A stretch of DNA of 64,000 nt from Prorocentrum cordatum (Eukaryota > Sar > Dinophyceae > Prorocentrales > Prorocentraceae): contig CAUYUJ010019082.1 of the NCBI GenBank assembly GCA_963575745.1, positions 656,626 through 720,625 on the forward strand, given 5' to 3'. Below are positions 11,201 to 21,778 of the stretch, piece after piece. The notes beneath the pieces are model-generated. The model searched no databases, had not been told where the DNA came from, and saw nothing but the letters and a program-made list of their open reading frames with translations. The translations under genes were made by a program, and so were the position numbers. The first letter of the stretch is position 1; the number at the start of each line of letters is the position of its first letter.

Positions 11201-12104
11201 TTATCAAGGTTAACAATGATTCGCATGGCTAACGTCCCAGAAATGGTGTTGTTTGAAAAGTATAAGACTGTCAAGGCACAACAATTATGTCGAATCGCGG
11301 TGTTGAAGTCCCTGGAATGGTGTTTTGGCACGGTTCAGGATCGTCGAAACGAAGCAGTAAGCTTGACTCGTGGCATTGACATCCAAAGAACGCTGCTCTG
11401 TCTGGCACGATTCAAGATTTTCAAATGGTTGTCTTCCACCGGGGCACTTCCCACAGTGGAAATGGATCCTTGTAGGTGCCCTTGAAGAAAGAGCTTGGAG
11501 GGAGGGTTTATTGCAACATCGTTGATGAATCTTGGGTTTACACTGGTCCTCCTCCTCCTCATCCTCCTCCCTCCCGCCTCGATCCCAAGGGGCTTCCCGC
11601 TCTTCTGGCCGCCGGGCGGGGCGCTGCGAAGCCGAGGGAAGAACGGCCGCGGGAGCGCGGGGCTCCCACTCCGCGTCCTCCTGGCACTCCTGGATCTCTA
11701 CGGCGACCGTCACCTCTCCACGACGCGATGAACTTCATCAGAGACGGGGATTGAGCACCGAGCACTGAAAACTGCTTTACCTTTCCTGGGCCTCCAAGGG
11801 TATCTGCAAGCATCCGGAGGCCTCCTCGGACCTCTGGAGATCCCCCGTCGTGCAGCCTGCACACACGTATTCAGATTCGCGGCCAGTGGACAGTGGGGCG
11901 GCAAGCAAAGGACAGCGGGAACTTGGAAACCTCTCCTCTTTCGCGCCACACCTCCTATCCTCCGAGCTGCTTCTCCGTCCTTCCATGTCTCTCCCGCTTG
12001 TCCCTCTCCTCATTCCACGAACAGCGATTGCATTCAAGGGTTCCTACTTCTGAGAGAGCACGTTTCGCGGGCGCTTGCTTGGAAAAAATCTCCACCCACC
12101 CTTC
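11201..12104. other. No supported gene
   Basis: Several short overlapping frames exist on both strands, but none has a recognisable domain. The CTCCTC tract near 11548-11580 gives artefactual frames. Confidence 0.4.
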
Positions 12105-12460
12105 CAGAAATCCCGGGGGGGGGGGGGGCGCCCCCTGAGTGCGAACCGGGAGGGGGGCGGGGAATGCCCTCGCGAAAAGGCCCCCACCTCTTCCGGGTTC
12201 GAACCCGAGGGGGGCGGGGAAGGGGAAAAGGCGACGACGACGACGTCGATGACGACGACGACGACGAGCGGCGGCGGCGGCGACGACGACGACGACGACG
12301 ACAATGACGACGACGGACGCGGCGGTGACGCCGCCGCCGACGACGAAGACGACGACGACGACGACGAAGACGACGACGACGAAGGCGGCGGCGACGACGA
12401 CGACGACGATGACGACGACGGCGAAGGCGACGACGACGACGCGCGAAGCGTCCAATCGGG
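12105..12460. repeat. G-rich + (GAC)n array, left arm of an inverted pair
   Basis: Poly-G and CCGAGGGGGGCGGGG elements, including the perfect 14-bp palindrome CGGGTTCGAACCCG near 12194-12207, are followed by a (GAC)n tract. The same order occurs reversed and complemented at 13205-13545. Confidence 0.8.
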
Positions 12461-12479
12461 CGGTGAACTAAATGTAGAA

Positions 12480-13135
12480 TGACAGAGTACATGAAAGACA
12501 ATCGCCGAAGCCGGTCGGGCCGAGAAAACGAGAAAACAAGAAAACGAACAAGGGTCTCAGAAAACAAGACGGCGACCCAAAGGCCGAGAAAACGAACGAG
12601 GGTCAGAGAACACGAAACAGCGACCCGGGGGCCGAGAAAACGAAACAACGAACCAGGGTCGGAGAGAACGAGACCGCGACCCAGGGGCTAAGAAACGAGC
12701 CCATGAACCATGCATGGTCGGAGAAAACGAAACAGCGACCCACGTGCCGAGAGAACTAGAAAACGAAACCGCGACACAGGTGCAGAGAAAACGAGGAAAC
12801 TAGAAAACGAATCATGGTCGGAGAAAACGAGACCGCGACCCACGGGCAGAGAAAACAAGAAAACGAGAAAATTAACCAGGATTTCAGAAAACGAGACCGC
12901 GACCCACGGGCGGATAAAACGAACAAGAACAAAAGACAACTGGGGTCGGAAAAAACGAGACCGCGACCCAAGGGCAGAAAAAACGAGAAAACAAACCAGG
13001 GGCGGAGAAAATGATACCACGATACAAAAGCCGAGAAAACGAGAAAACTAAAAACGAATCAGGGTCGGAGAAAACGAGACCGCGATCCACGGGCAGAGAA
13101 AACGAGAAAAAGAGCCAGGGTCGGAAGCGCCAGCC
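12480..13135 (+). repeat. GAGAAAACGAGACCGCGACC tandem array
   Basis: About a dozen imperfect units of roughly 45-65 bases repeat the words GAGAAAACGAGAAAAC, GGGTCGGAGAAAACGAGACC and GCGACCCACGGGC. Frames across it on either strand are repeat artefacts. It fills the spacer between the two inverted GAC/GTC arms. Confidence 0.85.
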
Positions 13136-13204
13136 GAACGCGCGGAACATGAACTGTAAATTTTGCCCCCAATGATTGGGCGTCAACCCGGGCGGGCGGG
13201 CGGG

Positions 13205-13330
13205 ACGTTGATTAAGTGAAACCTCCACCGCCGTCAACGTCGTTGTCGTCGACATCGTCGCCACCATGGTCGTCGCCGTCATCGTCCTCGGCGCCAGCGC
13301 CGGCGCCGGCGCCGGCGCCGTCACCGTCGC

Positions 13331-13361
<31 letters not shown>

Positions 13362-13368
13362 ACTGCCG

Positions 13369-13400
<32 letters not shown>

Positions 13401-13545
13401 GTCGTCGTCGTAGTCGCCATTGCCGTCGTCGTCCCCCCCTCCCGGGTTCGAGCCTCGGGGTGGGGTTCTCCATTCTCCCCCTTGCTTTCCGAACCCGGGG
13501 GGACGTTCGACACCCTTCCCCCCTGGGTTCCGAACCCAAGGGGGG
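13205..13545. repeat. (GTC)n + C-rich array, right arm of an inverted pair
   Basis: A (GTC)n tract is followed by CCCCCCCTCCCGGGTTCGAG and related GGGTTC/GAACCC words, mirroring the arm at 12105-12460. Confidence 0.8.
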
Positions 13546-13805
13546 CCAACAAGCGACCACAGAAAACGTTTTTTATCAAACTGGGTTGGTGTGGGAATCT
13601 GGCGGCTATGTTGTCGCCGTCGCCGCCTCGTCGCCGCCCGTTGTCTGGGCTGATGTGACGGTCTAGCGGTTACGTTGTCGCCGTCGTTGCGCCGTCGCCT
13701 CGTCGCCCCCTTTTTTACAATGCTGAAAAATAGTATGAATTCCCCCCCTCCGATTGTACGGAACCCGTTTTTGTATTGTACTTTACATGCGAATTCTGCC
13801 TCATC

Positions 13806-14174
13806 GTCCATCCTAAATATCAATCCATCTCATCCCAACTACACCGGTATGTGTAAAAAACTATGCGCGCGCACTCGTTTATCAAACATCATCGATTTTC
13901 GAAAACCCACCAGCAAAAAAAAAAAAACAAACAACAACAAAAAATGACGAAGCGCACACGCGCGCGTCGTCGAGGGAGCATGCCGAAATCAAAAACAAAC
14001 TTTACGTTCGGAGAGATTTCAAACTCGAGTGTCGCGGAAACATATAACAATAAATAACGTCGCAACCGAATTTCCCAAAACAAATAAAATGCGTTCGGGC
14101 TCTTGCCAATTATGGGGATAATCTGCATGTTAATAATTTGTTACCAAACGGGCCTCTCGCGCGCGCGTGCCGGA

Positions 14175-14239
<65 letters not shown>

Positions 14240-14340
14240 TGCCGCAAGGATTTCATAATCGAGCGCCCTGAAAACGCGTAAAAAAACGCATGGTTTTGCA
14301 ACATCAGTTTTCAAACAATGTTTGCGCTCGCGCCCCTGCG
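13806..14340 (+). repeat. Dispersed repeat family R, partial copy
   Basis: It starts with a diverged head (CATCC...CCATCTCATCCCAACTACACCGG). It then has the family words GACGAAGCGCACACGCGCGC, ATGCCGAAATC, GGTTTTGCAACATCAG, and CTACCAAACGGGC-like sequence. Much longer copies lie at 25.5-32 kb. A TA microsatellite is embedded. Confidence 0.7.
14175..14237. repeat. (TA)n microsatellite
   Basis: TA repeat with one ACACATGT interruption near its middle. Confidence 0.9.
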
Positions 14341-14492
14341 AATTCTAAAGGGATTTTTAACTAACAGCTCTTGCTGATAGGTTTCTAGTGGTCTCAAAAG
14401 ATAGCATCATGACTCCTCAGGGGGGTCTGGGCGGGACCCGGACAGGCTGCCGCCGCGGCTGCCGCCGCACTCGTTTTTTGCAAACAGTCACA

Positions 14493-14837
14493 CACTTCGT
14501 GCTCTTCGACCTCCCAGAACTCCATTCCCGGGCCACATTCTGAATGCCCGGAGCCAACTGTAGGCCACTTCGTGCTCTTCGACTTCCCAGAACTCCATTC
14601 CCGGGCCACATTTTGGATGCCCGGAGCCAACTGTAGGCCACTTCGTGCTTTTCGACTTCCCAGAACTCCATTCCCGGGCCACATTTTGGATGCCCGGAGC
14701 CAACTGTAGGCCACTTCGTGCTCTTCAAGTTCCCAGAACTCCATTCCCGGGCCACATTTTGAATGCCCGGAGCCAACTGTAGGCCACTTCGTGATCTTTT
14801 AGTTCCCAGAACTCCGCTCCTGGGCCACATTTTGAAT
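14493..14837 (-). repeat. 73-bp tandem repeat, about five copies
   Basis: The anchor CACTTCGTG occurs at 14493, 14566, 14639, 14712 and 14785, an exact 73-bp spacing. Each copy contains CCAGAACTCCATTCCCGGGC and GCCCGGAGCCAACTGTAGG. Because 73 is not a multiple of three, the same sequence is read in successive frames, so it is not protein-driven. Confidence 0.95.
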
Positions 14838-15172
14838 GCTGAGGCAAGCTGATGCTGCGACCGAAGCAGGTTGAGGCTGAGGCAGGCTGAGGCCGAGGCT
14901 GAAGGACTGAGGCTGAGGCTGAGCAGACTGAGGCGAGGCTGAGGCAGACTGAGGCTGAGGCTGAAGGCTGAGAGGCAGGCTGATGCTGAGGCAGGCTGAG
15001 GCTGAGGCTGAGGCTGATGCAGGCTGAGGCTGAGGCAGGCTGAGGCTGAGACCGAGGCTGAAGGCAGACTGAGGCTGAGGCTGAAGCAGGCTGAGGCTGA
15101 GGCTGAGGCAGGCTGAGGCTGAGGCAGGCTGAGGCTGAGGCTGAGGCTGAGGCAGGCTGAGGTTGAGGCTGC
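14838..15172. repeat. (GGCTGA)n hexamer array
   Basis: Degenerate hexamers GGCTGA with GGCAGGCTGA variants. It starts where the 73-bp array ends. The minus strand reads as Ser/Leu/Gln/Pro repeats. Confidence 0.9.
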
Positions 15173-15355
15173 GACTGCGACTGCCGTTGCCGCTGCGACT
15201 GTCATCGCGAATGCGACTACGACCGCGAGAACAGCAGAATTCTACAACTGGGTTTTCATCTGAATCTCAAAAGGAATGCTTTCATATATGCTTCTACACA
15301 TCGCTGTTAGGTTGCTTTGCTGGGATTTTTCATATAAAAACATGACAGAATCTGC

Positions 15356-15905
15356 TAAACGGGCCTCTCGCTCCGCATGCCGAAAACATTCGAACGCCCT
15401 TGCGCGCGTGCTGGCGGGGGGGGGGACAATGCCGCGCGGGCCACTCTCGCGCGTCGGCCGCGCGCGGATGTCGAATTCCTTCCAAAACCTTCATCGCCGA
15501 CGCGGGGGCGCCGTCATTGTCGCCAGCGTGATCAGCATCGTCGCCGTCAGTGGCCTTGCACCGTCGTCTTTGTCATCGTCGTCGCCAGTATCGCCACAAC
15601 CATCATTGCGTCTACCGTTGTCGACGTTGCCAAGATGTCGCGCCCGCGCGCGTCGCCGATTCGCACCGAAATTCCCGGTGAAGTGCCCAGCGGTCAGCGC
15701 CTCCGTGGCCGCGTCGGTCGCGCCGCACTACCTGGCCGCTGCGCGCGCGAGCATGCGCGGTCCAGCGCGGCCGCAGAAGCACCATCCAACTTCAAACGCT
15801 CATCGCAATCGCCGCCGCATGGGTCCTGCAAGCCAAGTTGCAGGAAGGTGAGATGATTGCGCGAGCGGTGGAATGGGCAACTCATTGCGAACATAAGGTG
15901 GTTGC
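15356..15905 (+). repeat. Family R copy with GC-rich tail element
   Basis: It opens with CGGGCCTCTCGCTCCGCATG and GAACGCCCTTGCGCGCGTGC. It ends in a ~200-bp GC-rich tail (CGTGGCCGCGTCGGTCGCGC, GCGCGGCCGCAGA, CCAAGTTGC). The same tail occurs at 16400-16630, 30228-30430 and 31788-31990. Confidence 0.65.
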
Positions 15906-15989
15906 GCAACGTATATTCACCATTTTTATTTTATAATTATATATGAGCATGTGCCCGCCCACCCCCGCACCCCTAATATTATCCCGACC

Positions 15990-16630
15990 TGGGGATGTGC
16001 GATTTACACGCGGCTGTGCCCCGTCGTCGGCTTCGCACGCGAGCTCACGCATCTCAGGCAGGCCTGGGTCGACCCCTTGCAAAAAAAAACAACGCGCGCG
16101 CCCGTCCCCCGCGCGCGCGCGCGTCGAAATCTTTCGGGCGCCCTTGCGCGCGCTGGGGGGGCGGGGGGCGACCCCCGTTGAAAAATGCCACGCGGGGCCA
16201 CTGCGCGCGTCGAAGCCCTTCCAAACCTGCGCGGACGCCATCGTCATCGTTGGCGCGGTCGGCGTCGGCGCCGCCATTGGCTGCGCCGTCGCCATTGTCG
16301 TTGTCGCCGCCAACGTCGCCATTATCATCGTCGCGTTTGCCGCGATCGACGTCGACTCGCGCTGACGGGTCTTCGCGGCTTGCGAGACGCGCCGGGAGAT
16401 ATCTGGCGGTCAACGCCGCCGCGGTCGCGTCGGTCGCGCCAGACTAACTGGCCGCCGCGCGCGCGAGCCCGCGCGCGCTAGCGCGGCCGCGGCGAGGCGC
16501 CGGCATGCGCCGAGCAATCGCAGAGATCGCCGCCGCATGGCCTGTTCGCGCCAAGTTGCGGGCGCGCGGGCGGGGCGATTGCGCGATCGTGGGAGGCGTT
16601 CGCGCGCGGCGCAGGGTAGTCAATTCTCAT
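15990..16630 (+). repeat. Family R copy with GC-rich tail element
   Basis: It contains CGAAATCTTTCGGGCGCCC and CTTGCGCGCG, a short GTC-like tract, and the GC-rich tail with GCGGTCGCGTCGGTCGCGCC and GCGCGGCCGCGG. Confidence 0.65.
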
Positions 16631-16727
16631 CTCGTATTAAAAGTACACGCCCCCATCCCCCCAGACTGATCGGTCGCCAGTTTCGCGCGCGCACTTATGT
16701 GCGATCCTGGCCCCATCGCCCATCCGA

Positions 16728-17160
16728 AACACGAATTCGCGCCATCCCAGCCAGGCCGGCATCGACCGCCCCATGGCGGCAAAAATGTCACGCGCGCGCA
16801 TTGTCCTGCGCGCGTGCTGAAACCTCTCAAAAACCTTCGGTTTCGCAAGGATTTCAAAATCGAGGGCCACGAAAAGCAATATACACAGCAAATCGTTTCT
16901 CAACTCGAATTTTCTAACAAATATGCACCCGCGCTCTTGCGAATTCGGAAGACAACCAAATCGTTTAACACGTTCATAAACGCGATGCCAGATTGGCCTC
17001 TCGCGCGCGCGTCGAAATCGTTCGAAAACCCTTTGCACGCGTGCTGTCGCAAGAATCCATTGCAAAATGCGAAACCAAGTGCACGCGCGCGTGTCGCCAC
17101 GCGCGCGCATGCCGAAATCGTAGAAGAAAGTCGGTTTCGTCAGGGTTAAAGAATCGGGTG
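16728..17160 (+). repeat. Family R copy, head and sub-repeat part
   Basis: The head GCCCATCCGAAACACGAATT...CCATCCCAGCCAGGCCGG matches the heads at 25557, 27130, 28719 and 30533. It is followed by AAACCTCTCAAAAACCTTCGG and by GCGCGCGCATGCCGAAATCG. Confidence 0.7.
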
Positions 17161-17177
17161 CCTCTCACAAATTGTTG

Positions 17178-17320
17178 AGTATGTATGTATGATGTATGTA
17201 TGTATGTATGTATGTATGTATGTATGTATGTATTTGTACATATATATATATATATACATACACACACATAATTACCGTGTATACGTGTGTACACATATAT
17301 TTATATATATATATATATAT
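17178..17320. repeat. (ATGT)n and (TA)n microsatellites
   Basis: A TATG tetramer run is followed by TA-rich sequence that ends directly at a palindrome. A similar TA tract precedes the related palindrome at 19503. Confidence 0.9.
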
Positions 17321-17363
17321 ACTAGAACCATCGCGCGCGCTTCGCGCGCGCTCAGGTTCTAGT
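17321..17363. repeat. Palindrome ACTAGAACC...GGTTCTAGT
   Basis: Perfect 9-bp arms flank a GCGCGCGC-TTC-GCGCGCGC-like self-complementary core, so the whole 43 bases can fold into one hairpin or cruciform. A second member lies at 19503-19541. Confidence 0.9.
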
Positions 17364-17599
17364 TGAGGTCACCGCTCAAGTGCGATGCCCGCGACGATTC
17401 TTACCACGAAGACGGCGGCATTGCAAGCCACGTGTTCCGGAAACGTACTTCTGGAACATGGGAACGGATATCCCCGATCCTCATCGTCCTGCTGTGCTGG
17501 TTTCTCCGTTATTCTTCCTCCCTCTTCCTTTTCTGCTCCTCCTCTGGGCGCTCCGCGCGGCGCTGCAATGCGCGCCGTCTGGGACCTTGGAGAGAGCGC

Positions 17600-17750
17600 T
17601 GAAGTCGTCGGCGCCGCCGTCGTCGTCATCGTCGTCGACCTCGTCGTCGTCGTTGTCTGCGTCGTCGTCGGCTCTCTCGTCGTCGCCGGCGTCCTCGTCG
17701 TCCTTTCGTTTTCCTCGTCGGCGTCGACACCGTTTTCGTACTTGGCTTTG
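17600..17750. repeat. (GTC)n tract
   Basis: Degenerate GTC/GTCGTC trinucleotides. Frames crossing it are artefacts. Confidence 0.85.
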
Positions 17751-17779
17751 ACGTCGCATCCTGGGAGCTGTTTTGGGGC

Positions 17780-19262
17780 TTATTCGAAGCCTGTAGGGGG
17801 CCTCTTGGGGGTTTCTTGGGGCACCCCAAGGGTCTCCCCGTGCCTCTGGGCGAGGCCTTTCGGGATTTCCTGGCGCCCTCTTGTGGCGGAAGGCTCAGAT
17901 TTCTGTTCGTGGTTCCTCCCTGGGGCCCGCCTTGGGGCCGTCCGAAGGCGCGGTCGGGCCGTCATGGGCGCCTCTTGGGCTGTCTTGGGGCCTCTGGGGT
18001 CGTTTTGGGGCCCTATGGGGGTCTTGGGGTCATGTTGGAGCGGTCTCGGGTGCCTCTGGGGTCGCGCGTCGGGTTTCCGAAAAGGCGCGATTCCGAAAAG
18101 CCTTCAAAGACGCATGGAAAATTAAAGAAATTGGCCTCTTCGGGCTCTCTCGGGAATGCTCTTGGAGGACGCCATGTTCCAGGAACCGAAGGCGACCATG
18201 CCGCTCACGTTCGCGCGCCATGTTCCGGAGGAGCGTTCCTGGAGCATGGGGCGCCAGAGGCCCCCCCGCTCTTCCCCCCTCCCAGACTATCCTGCCGAGG
18301 AACTCTTGGGTTGCGTAGGGCCGGTCTTGCGGGCTCCCTGGGGCTCTCTGGGCACCCCATGGGGCTGTTTGGGAGCGGACCTGGAGGCGCGCTGGGCCCT
18401 ATTTGAGCGTCAGAAAGCTGAAAAGACCAGAAGGCCAAAATCCTCCAATTCCTACGAAAAATGAACGATTTGGGCCTGTTGGGAACCTCTCGGGGGTGCT
18501 CCTGAAGGCGTCTTGAGCCATGTCTGAAGCCTCTTGGGAGCTACCTGGGGCCTCCTGGGGCTCTCTTGAGGCGGAAGCTTTGGGTTTTCTGGACACGGTC
18601 CGTCTATTGGACACCTCTCGGGCCTGTTTTGGTGTACTCGTGGGCTGCCCTGGGAGCTTTTTGGGCCAGCGTTGGGCTCTCCGGGACCGCCTCGGGGCGG
18701 CCTTTGGCGCTTCTGCAGCTGTTTGGAAGCGGTCTCGGAGGCCTCCTGGGCAGCCTAAGAGCGTCGGACAGCCGCAAAAATCAGAAGGCCAAAACCCTTC
18801 CAAAACTGCTGTTAAACCATATGTTGTTGGCCTGCTGGGGCCCTCGTGGGAGTGTTCTTGGAAGCGTTTGGAGCCGTGTTGGAGGACTCTTGGGGGCTGC
18901 CTGGGGCCTCCGGGGTCACTGTTGAGGCGGGGGGCCCTGGGTGTTCGGTACGCGGTCCCTCTCTTGGTCCCTTCTTGGGCTTGTTTTGGAACCTTCTTGG
19001 GCTGTCGTGGGCGCTTCTTGGGCCAGCCTTGGGCTCTCCAGGGCCGCCTTGGGCTTGTCTCGGGGGCCTCAGGGGCTGCTTGAGGGCGGACCTGCAGACC
19101 TCCTGGGCCATCTTGGAGCGTCGCGCAACCGAAAAAAAACAGAAAGCCAACATCCTTCCAAAACCATCGGAAAACCATCAATGTTGGCCTCACGGGGCTC
19201 TCTTGGGAGTGCTCCTGGAAGCGTCTGGAGCCATGTTGGAGGCCCCCCGAAACCTCTACCAC
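17780..19262. repeat. ~350-bp tandem repeat, about four copies
   Basis: Copies are anchored by a TTGGCCT...GGGCTCTC...GGAGTGCTC...GGAGCCATGTTGGAGG-like block near 18116, 18456, 18812 and 19170. A second anchor, GCGTCG...AAAA...CAGAAGGCCAAAA, falls near 18405, 18759 and 19118. In between, degenerate CTTGGGGCCTC words fill the unit. The long frames on both strands come from this G/T-rich repeat. Confidence 0.75.
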
Positions 19263-19438
19263 GTGCTTCGGCGACATGGGGCGAATATGGGAACCATTCC
19301 TGGTGCTGAAACATCACCAGGGTCCGTCCAGAGCCGCTCGGGAGACGCCCCAGAACGGTTCTGGAGAGGCCAGGGGTGGGCCCTCCCATGGCGAGTCGGG
19401 GCAGCTGGCCAGAGACCCCCGGCCTCGTACCCCGACAT

Positions 19439-19502
19439 CTATATATATATATATATATATACACATAAATACGCATACACATTTACATCCATATATACAC
19501 AC
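19439..19502. repeat. TA-rich microsatellite
   Basis: TA repeats followed by ACACATAAATACGCATACAC-like sequence, directly before the second palindrome. Confidence 0.85.
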
Positions 19503-19541
19503 ACTAGAACAACGCGCGTTACGCGCGCGCTTAGGTTCTAG
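19503..19541. repeat. Palindrome ACTAGAAC...GGTTCTAG
   Basis: CTAGAAC and GTTCTAG arms flank a GCGCG-rich core (AACGCGCGTTACGCGCGCGC). It is related to 17321-17363 in arms, core and TA-rich left flank, but the core differs in length. Confidence 0.85.
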
Positions 19542-19679
19542 CTTCGTCCGGGGCAACGGCCAAACAACGGACGAGGAGGTTGAAGGCTGACTGCAATTCG
19601 GTTAGTCGTCGAGTTTCGTGGTCGTGGTTCGAAAGCTTTTGGGCGCTCCTCACCCCCAGGCGGAGCGAGGCGGCCGAAA

Positions 19680-19933
19680 ACGACACCTTTTCCTCGTCCT
19701 CCTCTTTCTCCCCTGCTCTTCCTCCTCTCCTCCTACTCTTCCTCCTCCCCCCATCGTCCCCTCCTTTTTCCCCCTTCCTCCTCCTCCGCCCCTTTCCTCC
19801 CCTCCCTCCTCCTCCCCTCCTCCTCCTCCTCCTCCTCCTTTCCCTCCTCCTCCTCCTCCTCCTCTCCTCCTCCTCCTCCTCCTTATCCTCCTACTCCTCG
19901 TCCTCTTCCTCTTCCTCCTCATCATCATCATCC

Positions 19934-20002
<69 letters not shown>

Positions 20003-20438
20003 CCGCCATCACCATCACGATCACCATCGCCATCATCATCTTCATCATGTTCCTCCCTCCTCCCTCTCCTCCTCCTCCTCTTCCTCCTCCTCCTCTTCCA
20101 CCTCCTCCTCCTCCGCCTCCTCCTCCTCGTCCTCCTCCTCCTCCTCCTTCTCCTGCTCCTTTTCCTGCTCCTTCTCCTCCTCCTGTTCAGACTGCATGGC
20201 TCGCCAAACGGCACTGCGACGCCGCGCAAGCATTGGGCCACATCGGATAAACGGAACACTCGGGGGAGGCCTCCCTCTTCCTCTTCCTCCTCCTTTTCTC
20301 CTCCTCTTCCACATCCTCCCCCCCTCCTCCTGCTCCTCCTCTTCCGCCCCTCTCCTCCTCCTCCTCCTCCTCGTCCTTCTCCTCCTCCTCCTCCTCTTTT
20401 CCTCCTCTCCTCCTCCCCCCCATCATCCTCCTCCTCCC

Positions 20439-20499
<61 letters not shown>

Positions 20500-20546
20500 G
20501 TCATCATCATCATCATCACCATCATCATCATCATCGTCAGCATCAG

Positions 20547-20578
<32 letters not shown>

Positions 20579-20712
20579 CTCTCCCCCCTCCTCCCCCCCG
20601 CCCCCCTTCTCTCTCCTCCTCCCCCCCCTTTCATCCTCCTCCTCCGCCTCCTCGTCCATCTCCTCTTCCTCCTTTCCTCTTCCTCCTCCTCCTCCTCCAC
20701 CTCCTCCGCGTG
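19680..20712. repeat. (TCC)n / (ATC)n / (TCC)n compound microsatellite
   Basis: Kilobase-long TCC and ATC trinucleotide tracts with short unique islands around 20195-20280. It abuts, and probably replaced, the 3' end of the DIRS-like element. Frames of poly-Ser, poly-Pro, poly-Ile, poly-Met or poly-Asp are artefacts. Confidence 0.95.
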
Positions 20713-20714
20713 CA

Positions 20715-21405
20715 AGAAATCCAACAACATGTCGCGGAAATCAACGAACTGTGCCCCTCCGGGTCTTTTCGGGCGTCCTTTCAGGACTTGTCGGGGTCGT
20801 CTTAGGGCCCCCTTGGGCGTCCTCAGGTAGGCAACGAACGACAGCGCGACCCAGACGGCCATCCAGGGCGCACCCGCCTCCACCAGCAACAGGCACATGG
20901 CCATGGCTACCGCCTTCGGCAATGGCAGCTGGGCCCCCACAGGCACCCTCCGCTTCCGAGGGATCGAGGCGCGAGCAGCCCTCGGCCACTGCAGCTCCCA
21001 CTGCACCTGCAAGCTCGGGTAGAGATGCGCGAGGCCGCCCAGCCGCTGCGCGCCGTGGTCGGACGACGCGTTGTGGTGAGAGCAATCGTCCATGTGCTGG
21101 GCTAGGACCGCGTCCATCTCCACGACGTCGTGCCAGTCTAGGCCCAGCTTGGCGCGCAGGTCCAGGAAGGCTGTCGCATTTTTCTCGTAGAGAGCCTCCG
21201 TCACCAGGCGGATCGCAATCTGCTCGAGACCCGCGAGGGGCCCCAATGGCTCCCGCTGTGCGGTCAGGCGCTGGGCGGTGGCAACACGCGTCTCGCGCTG
21301 TGCTCTGGCCCGCTCCTTCGCCATTCCAGGCGCGGCCCGCGGCGTCGCCCACCGGCGGCAGGCGGCGCGCCACGCGGAAGCCTGAGAACCATCCGAGATG
21401 GCCAC
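20715..21405 (-). pseudogene. Tyrosine-recombinase-like N-terminal fragment
   Basis: In the minus frame from 21405 the readable protein is IRLVTEALYEKNATAFLDLR, MDAVLAQHMDDCSHHNAS, GLAHLYPSLQVQWELQWPRA and KAVAMAMCLLLVEAGAPWMA, followed by VALSFVAYLRTPKGALRRP. The last block resembles the start of the catalytic core of DIRS-type recombinases (a hydrophobic helix followed by Y-L-R-x-x-E). The catalytic R-H-R-Y residues should follow but are missing, because the sequence runs into TCC repeats. The assignment rests on weak motifs plus position. Confidence 0.45.
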
Positions 21406-21778
21406 GGGAGAGGCGATCCGACGGGTTCCTCTCGCTGGGGACCCAACGAACGTGCAGGCGGCGTCCTGAAGCCAGTGACAACGAGGCCAACTTCAACATG
21501 ACAGACTGAAGGTGAACTGATTTCGCTCGGCCCTTGCAGCAAGCCAGCGCCAGACACATGTCATCGACGAGGGCAACCACTCGCCGCCCCACGGCAGCAC
21601 CAGCGCGCAGAATGCGCTTGTAGGCCAACACGAGGGCCTCACCCTCTAACTGCATGATATCGGCGTCGTAGCCCACCCGAACGGCCAAGACATCCTTCCA
21701 ATCCTGGGGCCTCATGAGATCCGCGGGGATCTCCTCGAAGAGCAGGGGGTCCACGCCCATGAACCCGAGGGGATGCAT
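21390..21778 (-). pseudogene. RNase H domain of the DIRS-like element
   Basis: The frame starting at 21778 reads LVLAYKRILRAGAAVGRRVV, then VALVDDMCLALACCKGRAKS and LHVRWVPSERNPSDRLSRG. The last motif (W-V-P-S-E-x-N-P-x-D-x-x-S-R) is diagnostic for the end of gypsy/DIRS-type RNase H. The first catalytic Asp (CASDAS) lies in the preceding frame, so a frameshift near 21750 splits the domain. Confidence 0.75.

Noticed and set aside
12034-13823. Arg- or Asp-rich frames across the GAC/GTC arms
   Set aside because: Simple-repeat translation with no domain.
14493-14837. Possible CRISPR-like array
   Set aside because: Copies are contiguous 73-bp tandem repeats with no variable spacers, and the genome is eukaryotic.
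18481-18530. CTTGAGCCATG-like sequence as a reverse spliced-leader relic
   Set aside because: Only about 10 of 22 positions fit the leader, which is expected by chance in a window this size.
17380-19541. Long plus- and minus-strand frames over the CTTGGGGCC region
   Set aside because: They follow the ~350-bp G/T-rich repeat on both strands equally, without motifs.
19580-21509. 400-500-codon frames rich in Ser/Pro/His or Asp/Glu
   Set aside because: Artefacts of TCC and ATC microsatellites. Only the portion beyond 20715 on the minus strand carries real retroelement protein.
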